From Neofusicoccum parvum (taxonomy: Eukaryota > Ascomycota > Dothideomycetes > Botryosphaeriales > Botryosphaeriaceae): 64,000 nt of DNA. The notes below the pieces were generated by a model that had not been told where the DNA came from, did no database searches, and saw nothing but the letters and a program-made list of their open reading frames with translations. Of this stretch, positions 9,253-21,601 are shown one piece after another. Position numbers and translations under genes: made by a program. The stretch covers positions 1 to 64,000 of the forward strand of contig CP087215.1 in assembly GCA_020912385.1 (NCBI GenBank), written 5' to 3'. Positions within the stretch are counted from its first letter, which is position 1, and each line of letters begins with the position of its first letter.

Positions 9253-12200
9253 AGCGAGGGCTGCAGTCCTTGCTCCGGCCAGGCACAATCACCTGGGAGC
9301 ATCAAAATGGAAGAGTAAGGTCCACCATCGACCTTATACTTGCATCCGAGTTCCTAGCAGAAAGGCAAGAGTTCTGCAGGACACACCAAACCGACCATGG
9401 CTCCGACCACCGCGCAATTGAGACCTGCTTTGACCTATCAGTCACACGGGCGGAAGAGAAGAAGGGACGGCTACTTTTTCGGAAAACCAACTGGGATCAG
9501 GTAAATAGAGACCTCCTCTCTACCCTCCTTCCACCAGTAAGGATTAAAGACAAGGAGACCCTGGAGAAAGAAGCAGACCAACTTGTTCGGATAGTGCAGG
9601 AGGCAGTAGAGGCAAGAACACCACGGGCTAAACCATCACCATACGCAAAGCGTTGGTGGACCGATAAGCTTACAACGCTTCGCCAAAGCATGTCTACGCT
9701 TCGAAACCACTACACAGCACTAAGAAGGCAAAGAAATGAACAAGAAGTAGATCTCCGCCTAGTAGCAGAGAAGCTGGCGACCGCTAGGGCCCTCTACCTG
9801 CAGGAAATCAAAGCCCAGAAGCGAGCGCACTGGAGGGAGTTCCTCGATGATCCTACCAACGTGTGGAAGGCCAACAGCTTTACACGGGTGGAGTCCTCCA
9901 CTGGAAAGATACCCACGTTGGTAAAGGATGATAGAACTGCAACAACAGAGGAGGAAAAGGCAAGCCTATTACTAGACACCTTCTTTCCTAAGCAGCCAGA
10001 GCCGGAAGAACAAACGGATCCACAACGCCAGAAGCAGCTAAAAGTCCCGCCAATTGAGAAGCCTGAGGTAGAGAGGGCAATCATGCTGGCAAACCCGGAC
10101 AAAGCACCAGGCACAGACGAGCTCCCAGCCCGGGTATGGAAAGAAATCTGGCAGGTGGCAGGTGACCACATCACCAACCTCTACGAGGCATCGCTACGGC
10201 TAGGTCATCTGCCAGCTAAGTGGAGGACAGCCAAGATTATCCCACTACGGAAGCCGGGCAGGGACTACACAATGCCTAAAGCGTACAGGCCAATCTCACT
10301 GCTAGCAACAATTAGCAAAGGGCTTGAGACAGTCGTGGCAAGGCGGGTGTCATACCTAGCAGAGGAGCACCAGCTACTCCCAAAGAATCACTTTGGTGCC
10401 CGGCGCAAACGATCCTGTGAGCAAGCACTCAACATCCTTGTGGAAAAGATTTACGAGGCGTGGAGAGGACAACGCGTTCTTTCCCTAGTCACGTTTGATG
10501 TTCAAGGCGCCTACAATGGTGTGAGTAAAGAGGTACTACTGCAGAGACTGCGGGAGAGGCGGCTACCTGAAAACATTGTCCGGTGGGTGGACAGCTTCTG
10601 TTCAGAGAGAAAAGGTTGTGTGATGGTAAATGGGCACTGTTCGCCTCTGCAGGACATTGAACACCCAGGAGTACCCCAAGGCTCACCACTATCACCAATC
10701 CTATACATCCTGTACAATGCAGGACTGGTGGAAGGGCCAATCAACAAGGAGCAAGGCACTCTAGGCTTTGTAGATGATTACACAGCCTGGGTAACTGGGC
10801 CCTGTGTAAGCACCAACGTCAAGACTCTCCAGGAAAAGTTCATACCAAAGGTAGAGGGCTGGGCACGTAAAAGCGGGGTCACCTTTGAAGCGGAGAAAAC
10901 CAAGCTGATCCACTTCACGCGGAATCCAATAAAGGATGACGTCCCAACCCAGGCCCTTACCTTTCAAAGCCAGGAAATCCAGCCAAGCGATACTGTCAAG
11001 ATCCTTGGTGTGCTACTAGACAAGAAGATGCAGATGAAGGACCATATAGCGAGAGCTACGACAAAGGCAATGAAGCAGTGTCTAGCAATAAAGCGGTTAA
11101 AAGGGGTACGGCCAAGGGCAATGAGACAACTCTTTATTACCACAGTTGTCCCTATAACTGACTACGCTGCTTCATGCTGGTACGGGCCAGGCCGGTTGGG
11201 AACAAGCAAACTGCTCGGTATGCTTGAAAGGATCCAGCGACTAGGAGCCCAGGTGATCACTAGAGCGTTTAAAACAGTGGCGCTACCAGTACTGGAAGCG
11301 GAAGCTGGTTTGTGCTCGGTAGAATCCAGACTGAAGAGGAAGGTGGGCAAGCACCTCGTTGGACTCCTCAGTCTCCCAGAGGCGAATCCAGCAGCCAGGT
11401 GTGTAAAGGCACTCAGGTCACAAGGTGGAAGGTGGCAGAGTCCCTTGCAGCACACATGGAACGAATTTACAGAACTAGCCAGACCAGAGAAGGCCCCCCA
11501 GATGGAGATAATCCTGCCTTGGAGCCGTCCCCCATGGGCAGCGCTGGCTGGAACGCGGATTCAGATTGAAGAGAAGGAACAGGCAAAGAGAAAAGTACAG
11601 CAATTACCGCAGTCAAGCACAGTCTATGTTGACGGCGCAGTAAGAGAAGGGATGTGCAGTATTGGGGTGGTCCGTATGGTAAATACACACCAGCCAGTGA
11701 CAGTCCTTCAAGAAACAGTGGCAAGAGCGAAGTCCTTTTCAGTTCTTGCTACAGAGCTCCTTGCAATACTGGCAGGGCTGGAAAACCTGGTCACAGAGAG
11801 AAAAGGGAGAAGAAACGTTTTTCTGGTCACAGACAGCCAGAAGGCACTGAAGGCAATCCAGACTGACACTCAAACGGAGGGGCAGTACATCCTACAAGAC
11901 ATCTACAAGGTGTTGGATAAGATTGTAGCCCGAGGTGTTACCCCCTGGCTCATCTGGGTGCCAGCCCACTCAGGGGTGAAGGGGAATGAGGCAGCGGACA
12001 GAGCAGCAAAGAGGGCAGTTAAACCAGGCCAGAGACCGGACCGAGACTCCCAGGACCGTCGGAGGCTGGTCAAAACAGTCACGCAGGCAGTGCTTGTAAG
12101 GGTGCAAGAGGAAGAGAAGGAAAATGCGAAGCAGAGAAAGAGGTACGGAAGATATACGTGGGAGCTGGATGGTGCTGCACCAGGCAAACACACTATCAAC

Positions 12201-12614
12201 CTCTATAACAGACTGGACTCGGAGCAGGCAGCAGTCCTGATTCAGTGCCGCTCAAACCACTGCCGACTTAAGCCCTATCTTCACAGAATAGGTCGAGAGG
12301 AGTCAGATGAGTGCGAGTGTGGCATGAGCCAGGAGACAATTAAACATGTACTACTAGAGTGTCCGCAGTGGCGGGACCCTAGACGAGAGCTGGTGGTAGC
12401 AGCAGGGGAGAGATGGGGGGATGTTTCCTTTTTATTAGGTGGATGGAGCGGATGGGAGGACCGGCACACTGGGAAACCAGTAGACGGTCCAAAGGAGAAG
12501 TGGAAGCCTAACTATACAGTAGTCAAGGCAGCCATTCAGTTCCTACAAAGAACCGGGCGGTTCCGAGATGAACATGGGGAGGCTTACACATCGAACCCAC
12601 CACAAGAGATGTAA
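9253..12614 (+). CDS. LINE ORF2: partial endonuclease, reverse transcriptase, RNase H
   Basis: The open frame continues upstream to 9165, but those first ~29 codons are flanking host DNA, so no native start is present. Seen in order: the end of an AP-type endonuclease (STIDLI, then SDHRA), a reverse transcriptase with AYRPISLL, FDVQGAYNGV, GVPQGSPLSPIL and the catalytic FVDD, an RNase H domain (VYVDGA, ATELLAIL, VTDSQKA, PAHSGVKGNEAAD, giving the D-E-D-D set), and a terminal zinc-knuckle-like CECG...HVLLECP. Full-length members make a bifunctional endonuclease/reverse transcriptase that copies RNA at a nicked target. This copy lacks the N-terminal half of the endonuclease and cannot be autonomous. 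Confidence 0.9.
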
Positions 12615-12761
12615 TGGCAGCGAAGGAAGTAAACAGATTGGACTAAGAAGTAAGAAGAGGCTAAAGAACAGGATAATGTAAGGCTAAAGAGAGGGACGGC
12701 TCTTATACTACCTAGAATGTATCGTAGCCTGACAGAATCAATCAATCAATCAATCAATCAA
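9253..12761 (+). mobile_element. 5'-truncated LINE (Tad1/I-like) with 12-bp target duplication
   Basis: A non-LTR retrotransposon bounded by exact 12-bp repeats. It starts inside the endonuclease domain, so ORF1 and the 5' part of ORF2 are missing, as expected from incomplete target-primed reverse transcription. The 3' end is a short (AATC)n tail (12737-12761). The body shows no RIP-like stops, so the copy is fairly young. The right flank reads as minus-strand Gypsy pol; the left flank does not. Confidence 0.92.
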
Positions 12762-12773
12762 TCTTTCAGTTAG
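12762..12773. repeat. LINE target-site duplication, right copy (TCTTTCAGTTAG)
   Basis: Exact match to 9241-9252, directly after the (AATC)n tail. Confidence 0.9.
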
Positions 12774-14249
12774 GAGGAGTAATCCATCGCTATCTACTAT
12801 AAGGATTATAGGGTACGGCTTAGTTTTTTCTTCTATATAATCTACTCTTTAGCTAAGCGTGTTAGCTATAGCGTTATTAGATCCCTTTCTATAGGTGATC
12901 TTAAAGTTATAGGAGGCTATTTCTTCTAACTAGTAAATCTACCTTCAGTTTAATTCCTTAGTCGTGGTGAAGCGTGTAAGGTTCTAATAATTATAGTATA
13001 CTACTATCTAGTAGCTTACTTCTTTAAGGTAGTATCTCTATTACTTAAAAGCTAAGATAATAGCTAGAAGCTTCTTATTATAAATATTATAGTTAAGCTC
13101 TACCGGGGTGAACTTCCTAGAGTAGAATATAACTAGATACTATCTACCTTCTTTATTAGACTGGCTAAGGCATACTCTAAGGATGAATCCTAACGTATTA
13201 GTTTCCACTTTAGTAGGCTTATTAGGGTCGTATATCCCGAGTACTAGGGCTTCGTAAAACATCCGTTTAAGCGAGTTAAATACCTATTACTAATTATCTT
13301 TCTATTTAAAGCTATGCTCCTTTTATATAAGCCTAGTTAAAGGTTCTATAACTTTAGAGTAGTTCTAGATGAACTTCCTATAGAAGTTCGTAAATCCTAG
13401 AAAGGACTATACTTTCTTAATCGTTCGTAGTACTAGCTATTCCCTAATAGAATCCAGTTTCGAGTCGTCTATACCGACGTAGCCTAGAGTAATAATAAAG
13501 CCTAAGAATTCTATTCTCTAGACGTACTATTTATACTTCTTAGGTGTAATAGATAGGTTCTTTACTTAGAGGGCTTTTAGGACCTTTCTAATATACTTCT
13601 TATATTCCTTAAGGGTTTCTGAAAAGATAAGAATGTCGTTAAGATAAGCTATATAGAAGATATCTAGGTATTCTTATAGTGTATCGTTAACGAGATTCTG
13701 GAATGTTACTAGAGCGTTAGTAAGCCTAAATAGTATTACTATATACTTATAGAGTTCTAGCCTCGTTCTAAAGGCTATTTTCCATTCTTCCTCTTCTTTA
13801 ATTCTAACTAGATAGTATCTATCCTAGAGGTCCAGCTTTATAAAGTACTTTACTTTCCTTAACTTATCCTAGAGCTCGTTGATATAAGGAAGAGGGTACT
13901 AGTTCTTAATTATAATATTATTAAGCTATTAGTAGTCGATATATAGGCGTAGCTTACTATTCTTCTTTAGGATAAAGAGGATTAGGTACCTAGCTAATAA
14001 TATTAAAGGTTAGATATATCCTCGTTTAAGGTTCTTCTTAATATAGTCCCTAAGTACTATTATCTCCTTTTCTAATAGGGAATAGATAGGCTTATAGGCT
14101 GGCTTTATACCTAGTTTAAGTAGGATTTCGTAGTCCTATAGTTAATATTTAGGTAAGTCTTCCTTTCCTCTCTCTTAGTAAACGGCCTTTAGATTCTAGT
14201 ACTCACCGAGTACCGTTTCTATTTTAGGTATTAGAGAATATCTATACGG
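12774..14249 (-). pseudogene. Decayed Gypsy element on minus strand, RNase H to RT part
   Basis: The minus strand aligns with the pol gene of the intact Gypsy copy: near 12860-12930 it matches the EEMASYDFKITYRKGSDNA segment of the RNase H region, and near 13930-13985 the PKKNGKLRLCVDYR segment of the reverse transcriptase. Changes are overwhelmingly C to T and G to A, producing AT-rich DNA full of TAG and TAA, the RIP signature. It is continuous with 22239-25914 once the intact element between them is removed. Confidence 0.85.
14245..14249. repeat. Gypsy target-site duplication, left (TACGG)
   Basis: The 5 bases before the 5' LTR match the 5 bases after the 3' LTR (22239-22243). Confidence 0.9.
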
Positions 14250-14707
14250 TGTTACGGCACAGCCTCCATGAGGTGAGGAAGTTGGGGGATTGCCCCGCAG
14301 TAGGCGAAGAACACAAAGAGATGTGGGTCAAGAGTCACGTGACTCCCGCGATCAGCTAGGACCCACCCGCTCAGTAACTGAGCCGGCGGTCTTAACTGAG
14401 CCACCCGCTCAGTTGGAGCCAGGCGCTCAGGGCGTGAGCATCACCAACTCACTGAGCGTATAGATTGATAGAACTTTCCTACAGTATATAAACTACACTC
14501 CTTAGTATAGCTTTGACCTTCGTGGTCAACTTCAATAATCAATCTACACCATTGATTAGTAACACGGCCTTCGCACGCAGTGCTCAGTCACGTGTATTCG
14601 TTCACACTTGTTCTCTCCCCCTACCTTGTACCCACTCAAGGTAAACCCTACACGGCTTACCACCCTCTTTGGTGTTTGATCCTTGGAGGCAGAGGCCCGC
14701 CGTTACA
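14250..14707 (+). repeat. 5' LTR of Gypsy copy 1
   Basis: Begins TGTTACGG and ends CCGTTACA, giving the TG...CA ends and short terminal inverted repeats expected of an LTR. A TATATAA-like box lies near 14485. The U3 part holds repeated CGCTCAG words. Identical to 21781-22238 except for a G/A difference about 43 bases in. The bases just after it (CTTTGACCACCATCC) should hold the primer binding site, but no tRNA match was recognised. Confidence 0.95.
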
Positions 14708-14786
14708 CTTTGACCACCATCCTTGCAAGGAAGGGTAAGAGAACATCGGGTAAGGTATCACCCCCTAACGAGTTTAGGAAACAGCA

Positions 14787-16760
14787 ATGAGTACGGTCAA
14801 TATGGAGGACGTTAGCGCAGGACAGGATCGTCTAGCGATTCCTCAGACACCGGCTCAAGAGGCCGCTCAGCCTGCTCACCAGGAGCAAACGGAGCCTACC
14901 ATGAGAGAACTCATGCAGATGATCCAGGAGCTGCGAGACGAGAACCGCATCCTGAAGAACCGACAGGATCAGGCCACCGGGCCAGATGCCGCAAAGAAAC
15001 CATCCACCCAGGTCAAGGTGCCGAAGCCGGACCTTTACCATGGAGAGCGTACCAAGACGCAAAGCTTCCTCATGCAGCTAGAGGACTATCTACACTTCGC
15101 CAAAGGACAGTTCGGCAACGACGCAGATAAGGTTCGCTACGCTAGCACCTTCCTCCGAGGAGCAGCAGAGAAGTGGTTCAGGCCCCACAAGAGAGAGACT
15201 CAGGAGAAGCCGCACTGGCAATGGTCGCCTCAGACTCAGGCCATCTTCTCCGACTACAGGACCTTCGCCAAGCAGCTCCAGGAAGCGTTCAACGCCATTG
15301 ACGAGGCCAAGCGTGCCAACCAAATCCTCTTCAGGATCCAGCAGAAGAAGTCAGTACTCGACTACACGGCTGAATTCCAGGAAGCAGCCTACGTCGCCGG
15401 AGAGCACTCAGACTACACACTCCGACAGCTGTACTACCGAGGCCTGAAGGACGAAATCAAAGAGGCTATGTCTTACCACGACGAACCCGAAACGCTCTCG
15501 GAACTAGTCCGCCTAGCCACCGATATGGATAGGAGGCGCACCAACAGGTGGTTCGAGAAGAAGGGTGGCTACCAAGCAAACACGAACAAGCCACGCCGCG
15601 AACGTACCACGCTGGAAGGAGGAGACGCCATGGCTCTCGACGCCGCCAACCGTCAGGACAAGAAAAAGGATAACAAGGGCCGGAACAACTACAACAAGAA
15701 GCCTAAAGGCCCGAATCCGAACTGGACAGACGAACAGAAGCAACGCTACAAGGATCGACTCTGCATTACCTGCGGTAGCGACAAGCATTTCTCGCCTACG
15801 TGCCCGCAGAACCCTCGTAGGAAAGAAGGGAAGCAGACCTCAAGCGCTCAACGCGAAGCATCGGCCGTATCTCGCCAGGAGGACCACGACGCGCTAAGCT
15901 GGACGGCCTGCTTCAATGACGACTGTCGAACCCATCAAAGCGACAAAGACGCTACAGGATGGTACCCGAAGAAGCCAAGAGGCATCGCCATGCTTACCAG
16001 GAACGAGGAAGTACTCGACCTCGACGATATCATCGAGTCATTCCCGCACGACGACGAGATTGTCAACAGTGAGAATGGCGAATTCTACGATAGTACAGAA
16101 GCCGAAGAAGACAGCTCCGACGAAAAGGACCTCGCACAAGTGGAGGAGAGCCCATTGGCAGGCGCTATTAATAGGCTCCTTGAGAAAGTAGAGGAACACG
16201 GCATCATCGCTAAGATTCCCTTCCACCACGGCGAGTCGGAGCAAGGCATTTGGATCCCAGACAACCAGCCAGGACTCGCGTTAGTCACCTGGCAGGTACA
16301 GGAGGATCAGCTGTGGGAGACGCGTGTCTATGAGGATCGTCACACGGAGACAGACGAAGTCACTCCTGAAGATAATCTAGCGACCCAGAGGACACTCGCC
16401 CAAGAGGAAGAAAGGGCAAGGATGTTTCCTAGTATGGAAATAGCTGTTCCAGGCCTTAAGTGGAAAGCCCTCCGACAGATCCCAAGGCCGAGTCACCAGA
16501 TCCTCCCAGAAGACGACGAACGCCTCAACCCCCGGCATAAGAAGCATCGGCAGATTGCATGGATCTCATGCATCGACCATCAGTGCAGGACGCACAGGCG
16601 TCAGAAGAATGAAAACCATTGGTTTCCGGTACGCGTACAGCAAGATGGGACGCACCGAGTTATCGAGGAATGGGAAATAGAGGGATGGGGACCAAGCGGA
16701 TGGACTCGCAACAACCTCTTCCTACTCTGGGAAGGCCAAAGGCACCAGTCAAAAAACTAG
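14787..16760 (+). CDS. gag: Gag polyprotein of Gypsy copy 1
   Basis: 657 residues from the first ATG after the 5' LTR. The N-terminal third has a predicted coiled-coil stretch (MRELMQMIQELRDENRIL), followed by the retrotransposon Gag core (WFRPHKRETQEKPHW region) and one zinc knuckle, CITCGSDKHFSPTC, of the CX2CX4HX4C type near residue 330. The C-terminal third is acidic. Gag forms the virus-like particle and binds element RNA. The frame ends at a TAG at 16758-16760, directly after a canonical slippery heptamer, so a fraction of ribosomes should shift into pol. No internal stops, so probably functional. Confidence 0.93.
   Translation: MSTVNMEDVSAGQDRLAIPQTPAQEAAQPAHQEQTEPTMRELMQMIQELRDENRILKNRQDQATGPDAAKKPSTQVKVPKPDLYHGERTKTQSFLMQLEDYLHFAKGQFGNDADKVRYASTFLRGAAEKWFRPHKRETQEKPHWQWSPQTQAIFSDYRTFAKQLQEAFNAIDEAKRANQILFRIQQKKSVLDYTAEFQEAAYVAGEHSDYTLRQLYYRGLKDEIKEAMSYHDEPETLSELVRLATDMDRRRTNRWFEKKGGYQANTNKPRRERTTLEGGDAMALDAANRQDKKKDNKGRNNYNKKPKGPNPNWTDEQKQRYKDRLCITCGSDKHFSPTCPQNPRRKEGKQTSSAQREASAVSRQEDHDALSWTACFNDDCRTHQSDKDATGWYPKKPRGIAMLTRNEEVLDLDDIIESFPHDDEIVNSENGEFYDSTEAEEDSSDEKDLAQVEESPLAGAINRLLEKVEEHGIIAKIPFHHGESEQGIWIPDNQPGLALVTWQVQEDQLWETRVYEDRHTETDEVTPEDNLATQRTLAQEEERARMFPSMEIAVPGLKWKALRQIPRPSHQILPEDDERLNPRHKKHRQIAWISCIDHQCRTHRRQKNENHWFPVRVQQDGTHRVIEEWEIEGWGPSGWTRNNLFLLWEGQRHQSKN
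16751..16757 (+). promoter_or_regulatory. -1 ribosomal frameshift site A-AAA-AAC at the gag stop
   Basis: In the gag frame the codons are TCA AAA AAC TAG. The heptamer is a textbook -1 slippery sequence, and slipping joins gag to the pol frame at Lys-Lys-Leu-Asp-Gly. A stem can form just after it: CGGCCCTG (16762-16769) with CAGGGGCCG (16787-16795), with one bulged base. The same heptamer is retained in the decayed copies near 33803-33809 and, reversed, near 23379. Confidence 0.8.
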
Positions 16761-19700
16761 ACGGCCCTGCAGCCAAGGGACAACAGCAGGGGCCGCAGTC
16801 TAGGTCCCTCAATATGGTATCACGCACCTCGAACACGGAAGCTCTCACCGGACCAAACCTATGGAAACAATTCAAGACACAAGGGACACTTAACGGAGTG
16901 TCTATCAGGATCCTGATCGATACAGGATCATGCGGGAACTTCATTCACAACGAGCTTGTACAGAAAATGAACATCCCCTACCATAAGAAACAGGAGCCCT
17001 ACCCTCTTAGCGGGTTTGATGGCTCCCAAGCAGCCTATGGAGAAGGCTGGGTAAATATAGAAACGGAGGAAGCAACCCTCCAGATAGGGAACCATCAGGA
17101 ACGGATTTCCCTCGACGTCCAACGCGTCCCCGGGCATGATATCATTCTAGGAATGCCCTGGATTAGGACACAGAAACCAATCTTCGACTTTGGAAGAGGA
17201 GACTCCATCATCTTTCAAGAGGACCTTGAAAACCTCTTACGAAAACAAGGGCTGGAGAAAGAAAACGGGTTGTTGGATACCCTAAGGAAACTCCTAGCAA
17301 CATCAACACGGGAAGTAGCCAGTGTAAGGCCTGAATGTGGCAACTGTGTAGGCAACTCCGACAGCGGTATAAGTCAGGACCAGGACTGCGACGCAAGTAG
17401 CGAAGCCTCCTCGGTAAAATGCAGCCCATCGGCGGGAATAAGCCCTACTGAGCGAAACGATACCCCCACCAGTACGGTCAATCAGGATGGCATAAGACCC
17501 GGCGACGGCAACATCAACGGCCACCTCGAGGACGGAATAAGTCAGAACCAGGATAGCAATGAGGCCTCCTCGGTAAAATGCAACACCTCGAGCGGAGTAA
17601 GACCAACCAGGACCGACACTTCTCAGGAACTAGAAGTACAACACACGACACGAAGGACTACGAGGAAGCGGCGTAAGGCTAAAAGTAAGGCTTCGCGGAA
17701 GCAATTAGCAGCCCTAGAACCTCAAACCGACGTCCAGATAATCTCAGGAGAGGCATTTAAGCGTATGAGACGCCAAGGACATCAAGTCTGCCTCCTATAC
17801 ATCAAACCCTCACCGGCAGCACAACAGAGAGCACTGGCCAAAGCCCAAAGAGAAAGGCTAAAGAATGAGGACACTCCCGCTCCTCTAGGAGGAGATGATC
17901 CCGCGAGGGTCGTAAAGGGACAACACGGCAGTCTGGAAATATGGAACAACCCGTATGGATATCCTCCGATACCCGAAATGGAAACGGTACCCAGCGAGTA
18001 CTGGGATCTACAGGCCGTTTGCCAGGAAAGAGGAAAAGGAGACTTGCCTAAGCATCAGCCGTGGGACCACGAAATCCCACTCAAACCAGGCACGAAGCCA
18101 GCCTACAAACCCATCTACTCCTTATCAGAGAAGGAGATGACAGCACTCAGGGACTATATCGAGAAGAACCTTGAACGAGGATATATCCGACCTTCGACGT
18201 CATCAGCCGGATACCCAATCCTCTTTGTCCCGAAAAAGAATGGCAAGCTACGCCTATGTGTCGATTACCGACAGCTAAACGATATCACGATCAAGAACCG
18301 GTACCCTCTCCCTCGCATCGACGAGCTCCAGGACAAGTTAAGGAAAGCAAAGTACTTTACGAAGCTGGACCTCCGGGAGGGATACCATCTAGTTAGGATC
18401 AAAGAAGGGGAAGAATGGAAAACAGCCTTTAGAACGAGGCTAGGACTCTACGAGTACACGGTAATGCCATTTGGGCTTACTAACGCTCCAGCAACATTCC
18501 AGAATCTCGTCAACGACACACTGCGAGAATACCTGGATATCTTCTGCATGGCCTACCTTGATGACATCCTCATCTTTTCAGAAACCCTTGAGGAACATAA
18601 GAAGCATGTAAGAAAGGTCCTAGAAGCCCTCCAAGCAAAGAACCTCTCCATCGCACCCGAGAAGTGTGAATGGCACGTCCAAAGAACGGAATTCTTAGGC
18701 TTCATCATCACCCCAGGTCACGTCGGCATGGACGACTCGAAACTGGATTCCATTAGAGAATGGCCAGTACCAAAGACGATCAAGGAAGTACAGTCCTTCC
18801 TAGGATTCGCGAACTTCTACAGGAAGTTCATCTGGAACTACTCCGGAGTCACGGAACCTTTAACTAGGCTTACGCGAAAGGAGCATGGCTTTAAATGGGA
18901 AGACGATCAGCAACGGGCATTTGACTCGCTCAAGCGGATGTTTTGCGAAGCCCCAGTGCTCGGGATATACGATCCCGACAAGCCCACTGAAGTGGAAACT
19001 GATGCGTCAGGATTCGCCCTTGGAGCATGTCTCAGCCAGCCTGATGAAGAAGGCAGATGGCACCCAGTCGCGTTCTACTCCAGGAAGTTCACCCCGGCAG
19101 AGCTCAACTACGACATTCACGATAAGGAGCTTCTAGCCATTGTCGCAGCTTTCAAGCAATGGAGGCATTACCTCGAAGGAGCAAGCCACCAGGTGGTAGT
19201 ACGCTGTGATCATCAGAATCTCACACGCTTCACCACGACCAAAGAATTGAACCGACGGCAGGTTCGCTGGTCAGAAGAAATGGCCTCCTATGACTTCAAG
19301 ATCACCTACAGAAAGGGATCTGATAACGCCGCAGCTGACGCGCTCAGCCGAAGAGTGGATTATATGGAAGGGAAAACCAAGCCGCACCCTGCAATCTTTG
19401 CAGAGGATAGCGATGGATCGCTCCTCCTTGCCAGACAAACACTACCCATGCTACGCATCGAGCCGAACCCATGGCACCAGAAGATCCGAGAAGCATACGC
19501 CCAGGACTCCTTCGCGCAGGAACTTTTAGCGCTTGAGGACGATCCGCGTATTGCTCGAGACAGAGAAGGAACGCTTCTCTTCAAAGGACTCATCTATGTC
19601 CCAACACGGTTACGAGAAGCACTGGTAAAAGATATCCACGAAGCCCCAGCACACGGACATCAGGGCATCGACAGGACAACAGAAAGAATCACGAGGAACT

Positions 19701-21601
19701 ACTACTTCCCAGGACTAAGGAAAACCGTACAGCGTGTAGTCTCGCAGTGCGATCTTTGCATCAGAAGCAAGGCCGCGACACATGCACCTTATGGCCTCCT
19801 ACAGCCGCTGGAAGCACCAAAGCGACCATGGCAGTCCATCACACTGGACTTCGTCACCAAGTTACCCAGGTCGAAAGATCCCCTTACAGGAGTCTCGTAC
19901 GACTCGATTCTCGTCTTCGTCGACCGACTCACGAAGTATGCGTACTTCCTGCCCTACCTCGAGGCATCCAACGCAGAACAGCTCGCCTACACGTTCCTCC
20001 GAACCATCTTCGCGGACCACGGAATGCCGGAAGAAATGGTGTCGGACAGAGACAAGCTCATGGCCTCCGAATTCTGGCAAACAGTTATGCGCCAACTAGG
20101 AACGAAGAGTAAGCTTGCTACCACAGCACACGCGCAAACAGATGGTCAAACGGAACGAATGAACCGGACTCTTGAACAATACCTCCGCTGTTATATCAAC
20201 TACCCACAGGAAAACTGGGCAGAACTATTACCCATGGCCCAATTCGCTTACAACAGCTCCAAACAGGAATCCACGAACGAGTCACCGTTCTTCGCCAACT
20301 ACGGGTTCGAACCGGAAGCCTACAGGGAAACGATCCCAAGTAGAAAGCTAGCGCAAAGTGGTATCCTTAAAGCCGAGCAGCTGAAGGAACTCCACAAGGC
20401 TATCAGCCTTGACCTCGAATACGTCCGAATCATGATGTCCAAATACTACAACAGACGGCACCAGGCGGCACCGAACCTGAAGAGGGGGGATAAGGTCTAT
20501 CTCCTCAGGAAAAACATCAAGACCAAACGACCAAACGATAAATTGGATTTCAAAAAAATTGGCCCATTCAAGATTGAAGAGAAACTCGGAGAAGTCACCT
20601 ATCGACTCAAACTATCAAACACGAGGATGAACTCCACTTTCCACGTCTCACTGCTCGAGCCAGCACCCGAGAACGCCAACATCCCAGAAACTCAAGAAGA
20701 AATTGTACCAGAGAACCCGGACGCCGAGGAAAAACAGTACCCGGTAGAGAAAATCCTAGACTGCAAACGGTTCGGTCATCAGCTTAAGTACCTGGTCAAA
20801 TGGGAAGGATACGGGAATGAGGATAACCAGTGGATACCCAAGGACGACATACATCCAGAACTGGTCACAGAGTTCCATCGCCAGAACCCTGACCTCCCAC
20901 GGAAACGAGGTCGCCCTCGAAAACAAACAACGGCAAACCCTCAAGAAGCACAGGATCGAGAACCAAGCGAGCGGAATCCACCAACTCAGAGGAATGAGGA
21001 GACCTTGCACCCGTCACGGGCTCACCGGCAGACCCGGCAGACTCAGCCGACTGCGGCACAGCAGGACCCACCGCCTCGTGACGTGGCCGTTTTGACGCGG
21101 ACGGACCCTCAGAACTCTCAGGGTCAGGAGCGTACCCCTCATCCTCGGCCAACGCCGCCAGCAGCTCCTCCGCCTCTCGACGATCATGCTCATCCAACGC
21201 GGCCAAGCTACCAGACTCAGCGAGAAGAGCCTTGTAGCCACGCTCCTCTAATAAACGCTGATTCTTGCGTATCCGCTCCAGGCGAGCCGCGGCGGTTCCC
21301 AGCTCTTTCTGTTGCAACCGCAATGCCTCTTGCAGACGATCCATCTCCGCTAACGACGCCCGAAATCTCTCTTGAGCCTCTACCTCCTTCGCCTTCAACT
21401 TCTCCTGTTCCCGTCGCAAGCTTTGGGCTAAAACCAGTCAATAAAGGAACCTTGGAAAGAAGCCGCCACATACCTCCGGCTAAAGACAAACCCTTAGCGT
21501 CACACATCGTGGACCCCTTCAAAATACAAGAACCACAGCGCTCCCGACCAGGAACTACCTTGCAGACACTTCCGTTCAAGTCGCAATCGAAACAAGGATG
21601 A
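16752..21601 (+). CDS. pol: Pol polyprotein of Gypsy copy 1
   Basis: Translated from the -1 frameshift; the open frame itself begins at 16619. Domains in order: aspartic protease (LIDTGSCGNFIHNEL, later IILGMPWI), reverse transcriptase (LFVPKKNGKLRLCVDYRQLND, catalytic YLDD near 18553), RNase H (VETDASGFALGACLSQ, RCDHQNL), integrase with an HHCC zinc site (HGHQGID to CDLC, about 19650-19765) and D,D,E residues (LDFVTK, VSDRD, ERMNRTLEQ), then a chromodomain (YLVKWEGYGNEDNQW, about 20740-20895). Chromodomains steer integration to marked chromatin. The last ~200 residues after RKRGRPRK are Pro/Thr-rich and lie opposite the antisense gene; in copy 2 pol ends much earlier, so this tail may be a by-product of the antisense coding sequence. 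Confidence 0.93.

Noticed and set aside
14708..14730. Primer binding site of the Gypsy element
   Set aside because: No convincing complement to a tRNA 3' end could be identified by eye; self-priming or an unusual primer was not claimed.
20900..21600. Pol C-terminal tail of copy 1 as a functional domain
   Set aside because: Low complexity, absent from copy 2, and opposite the antisense gene; more likely a by-product of that gene's coding strand.
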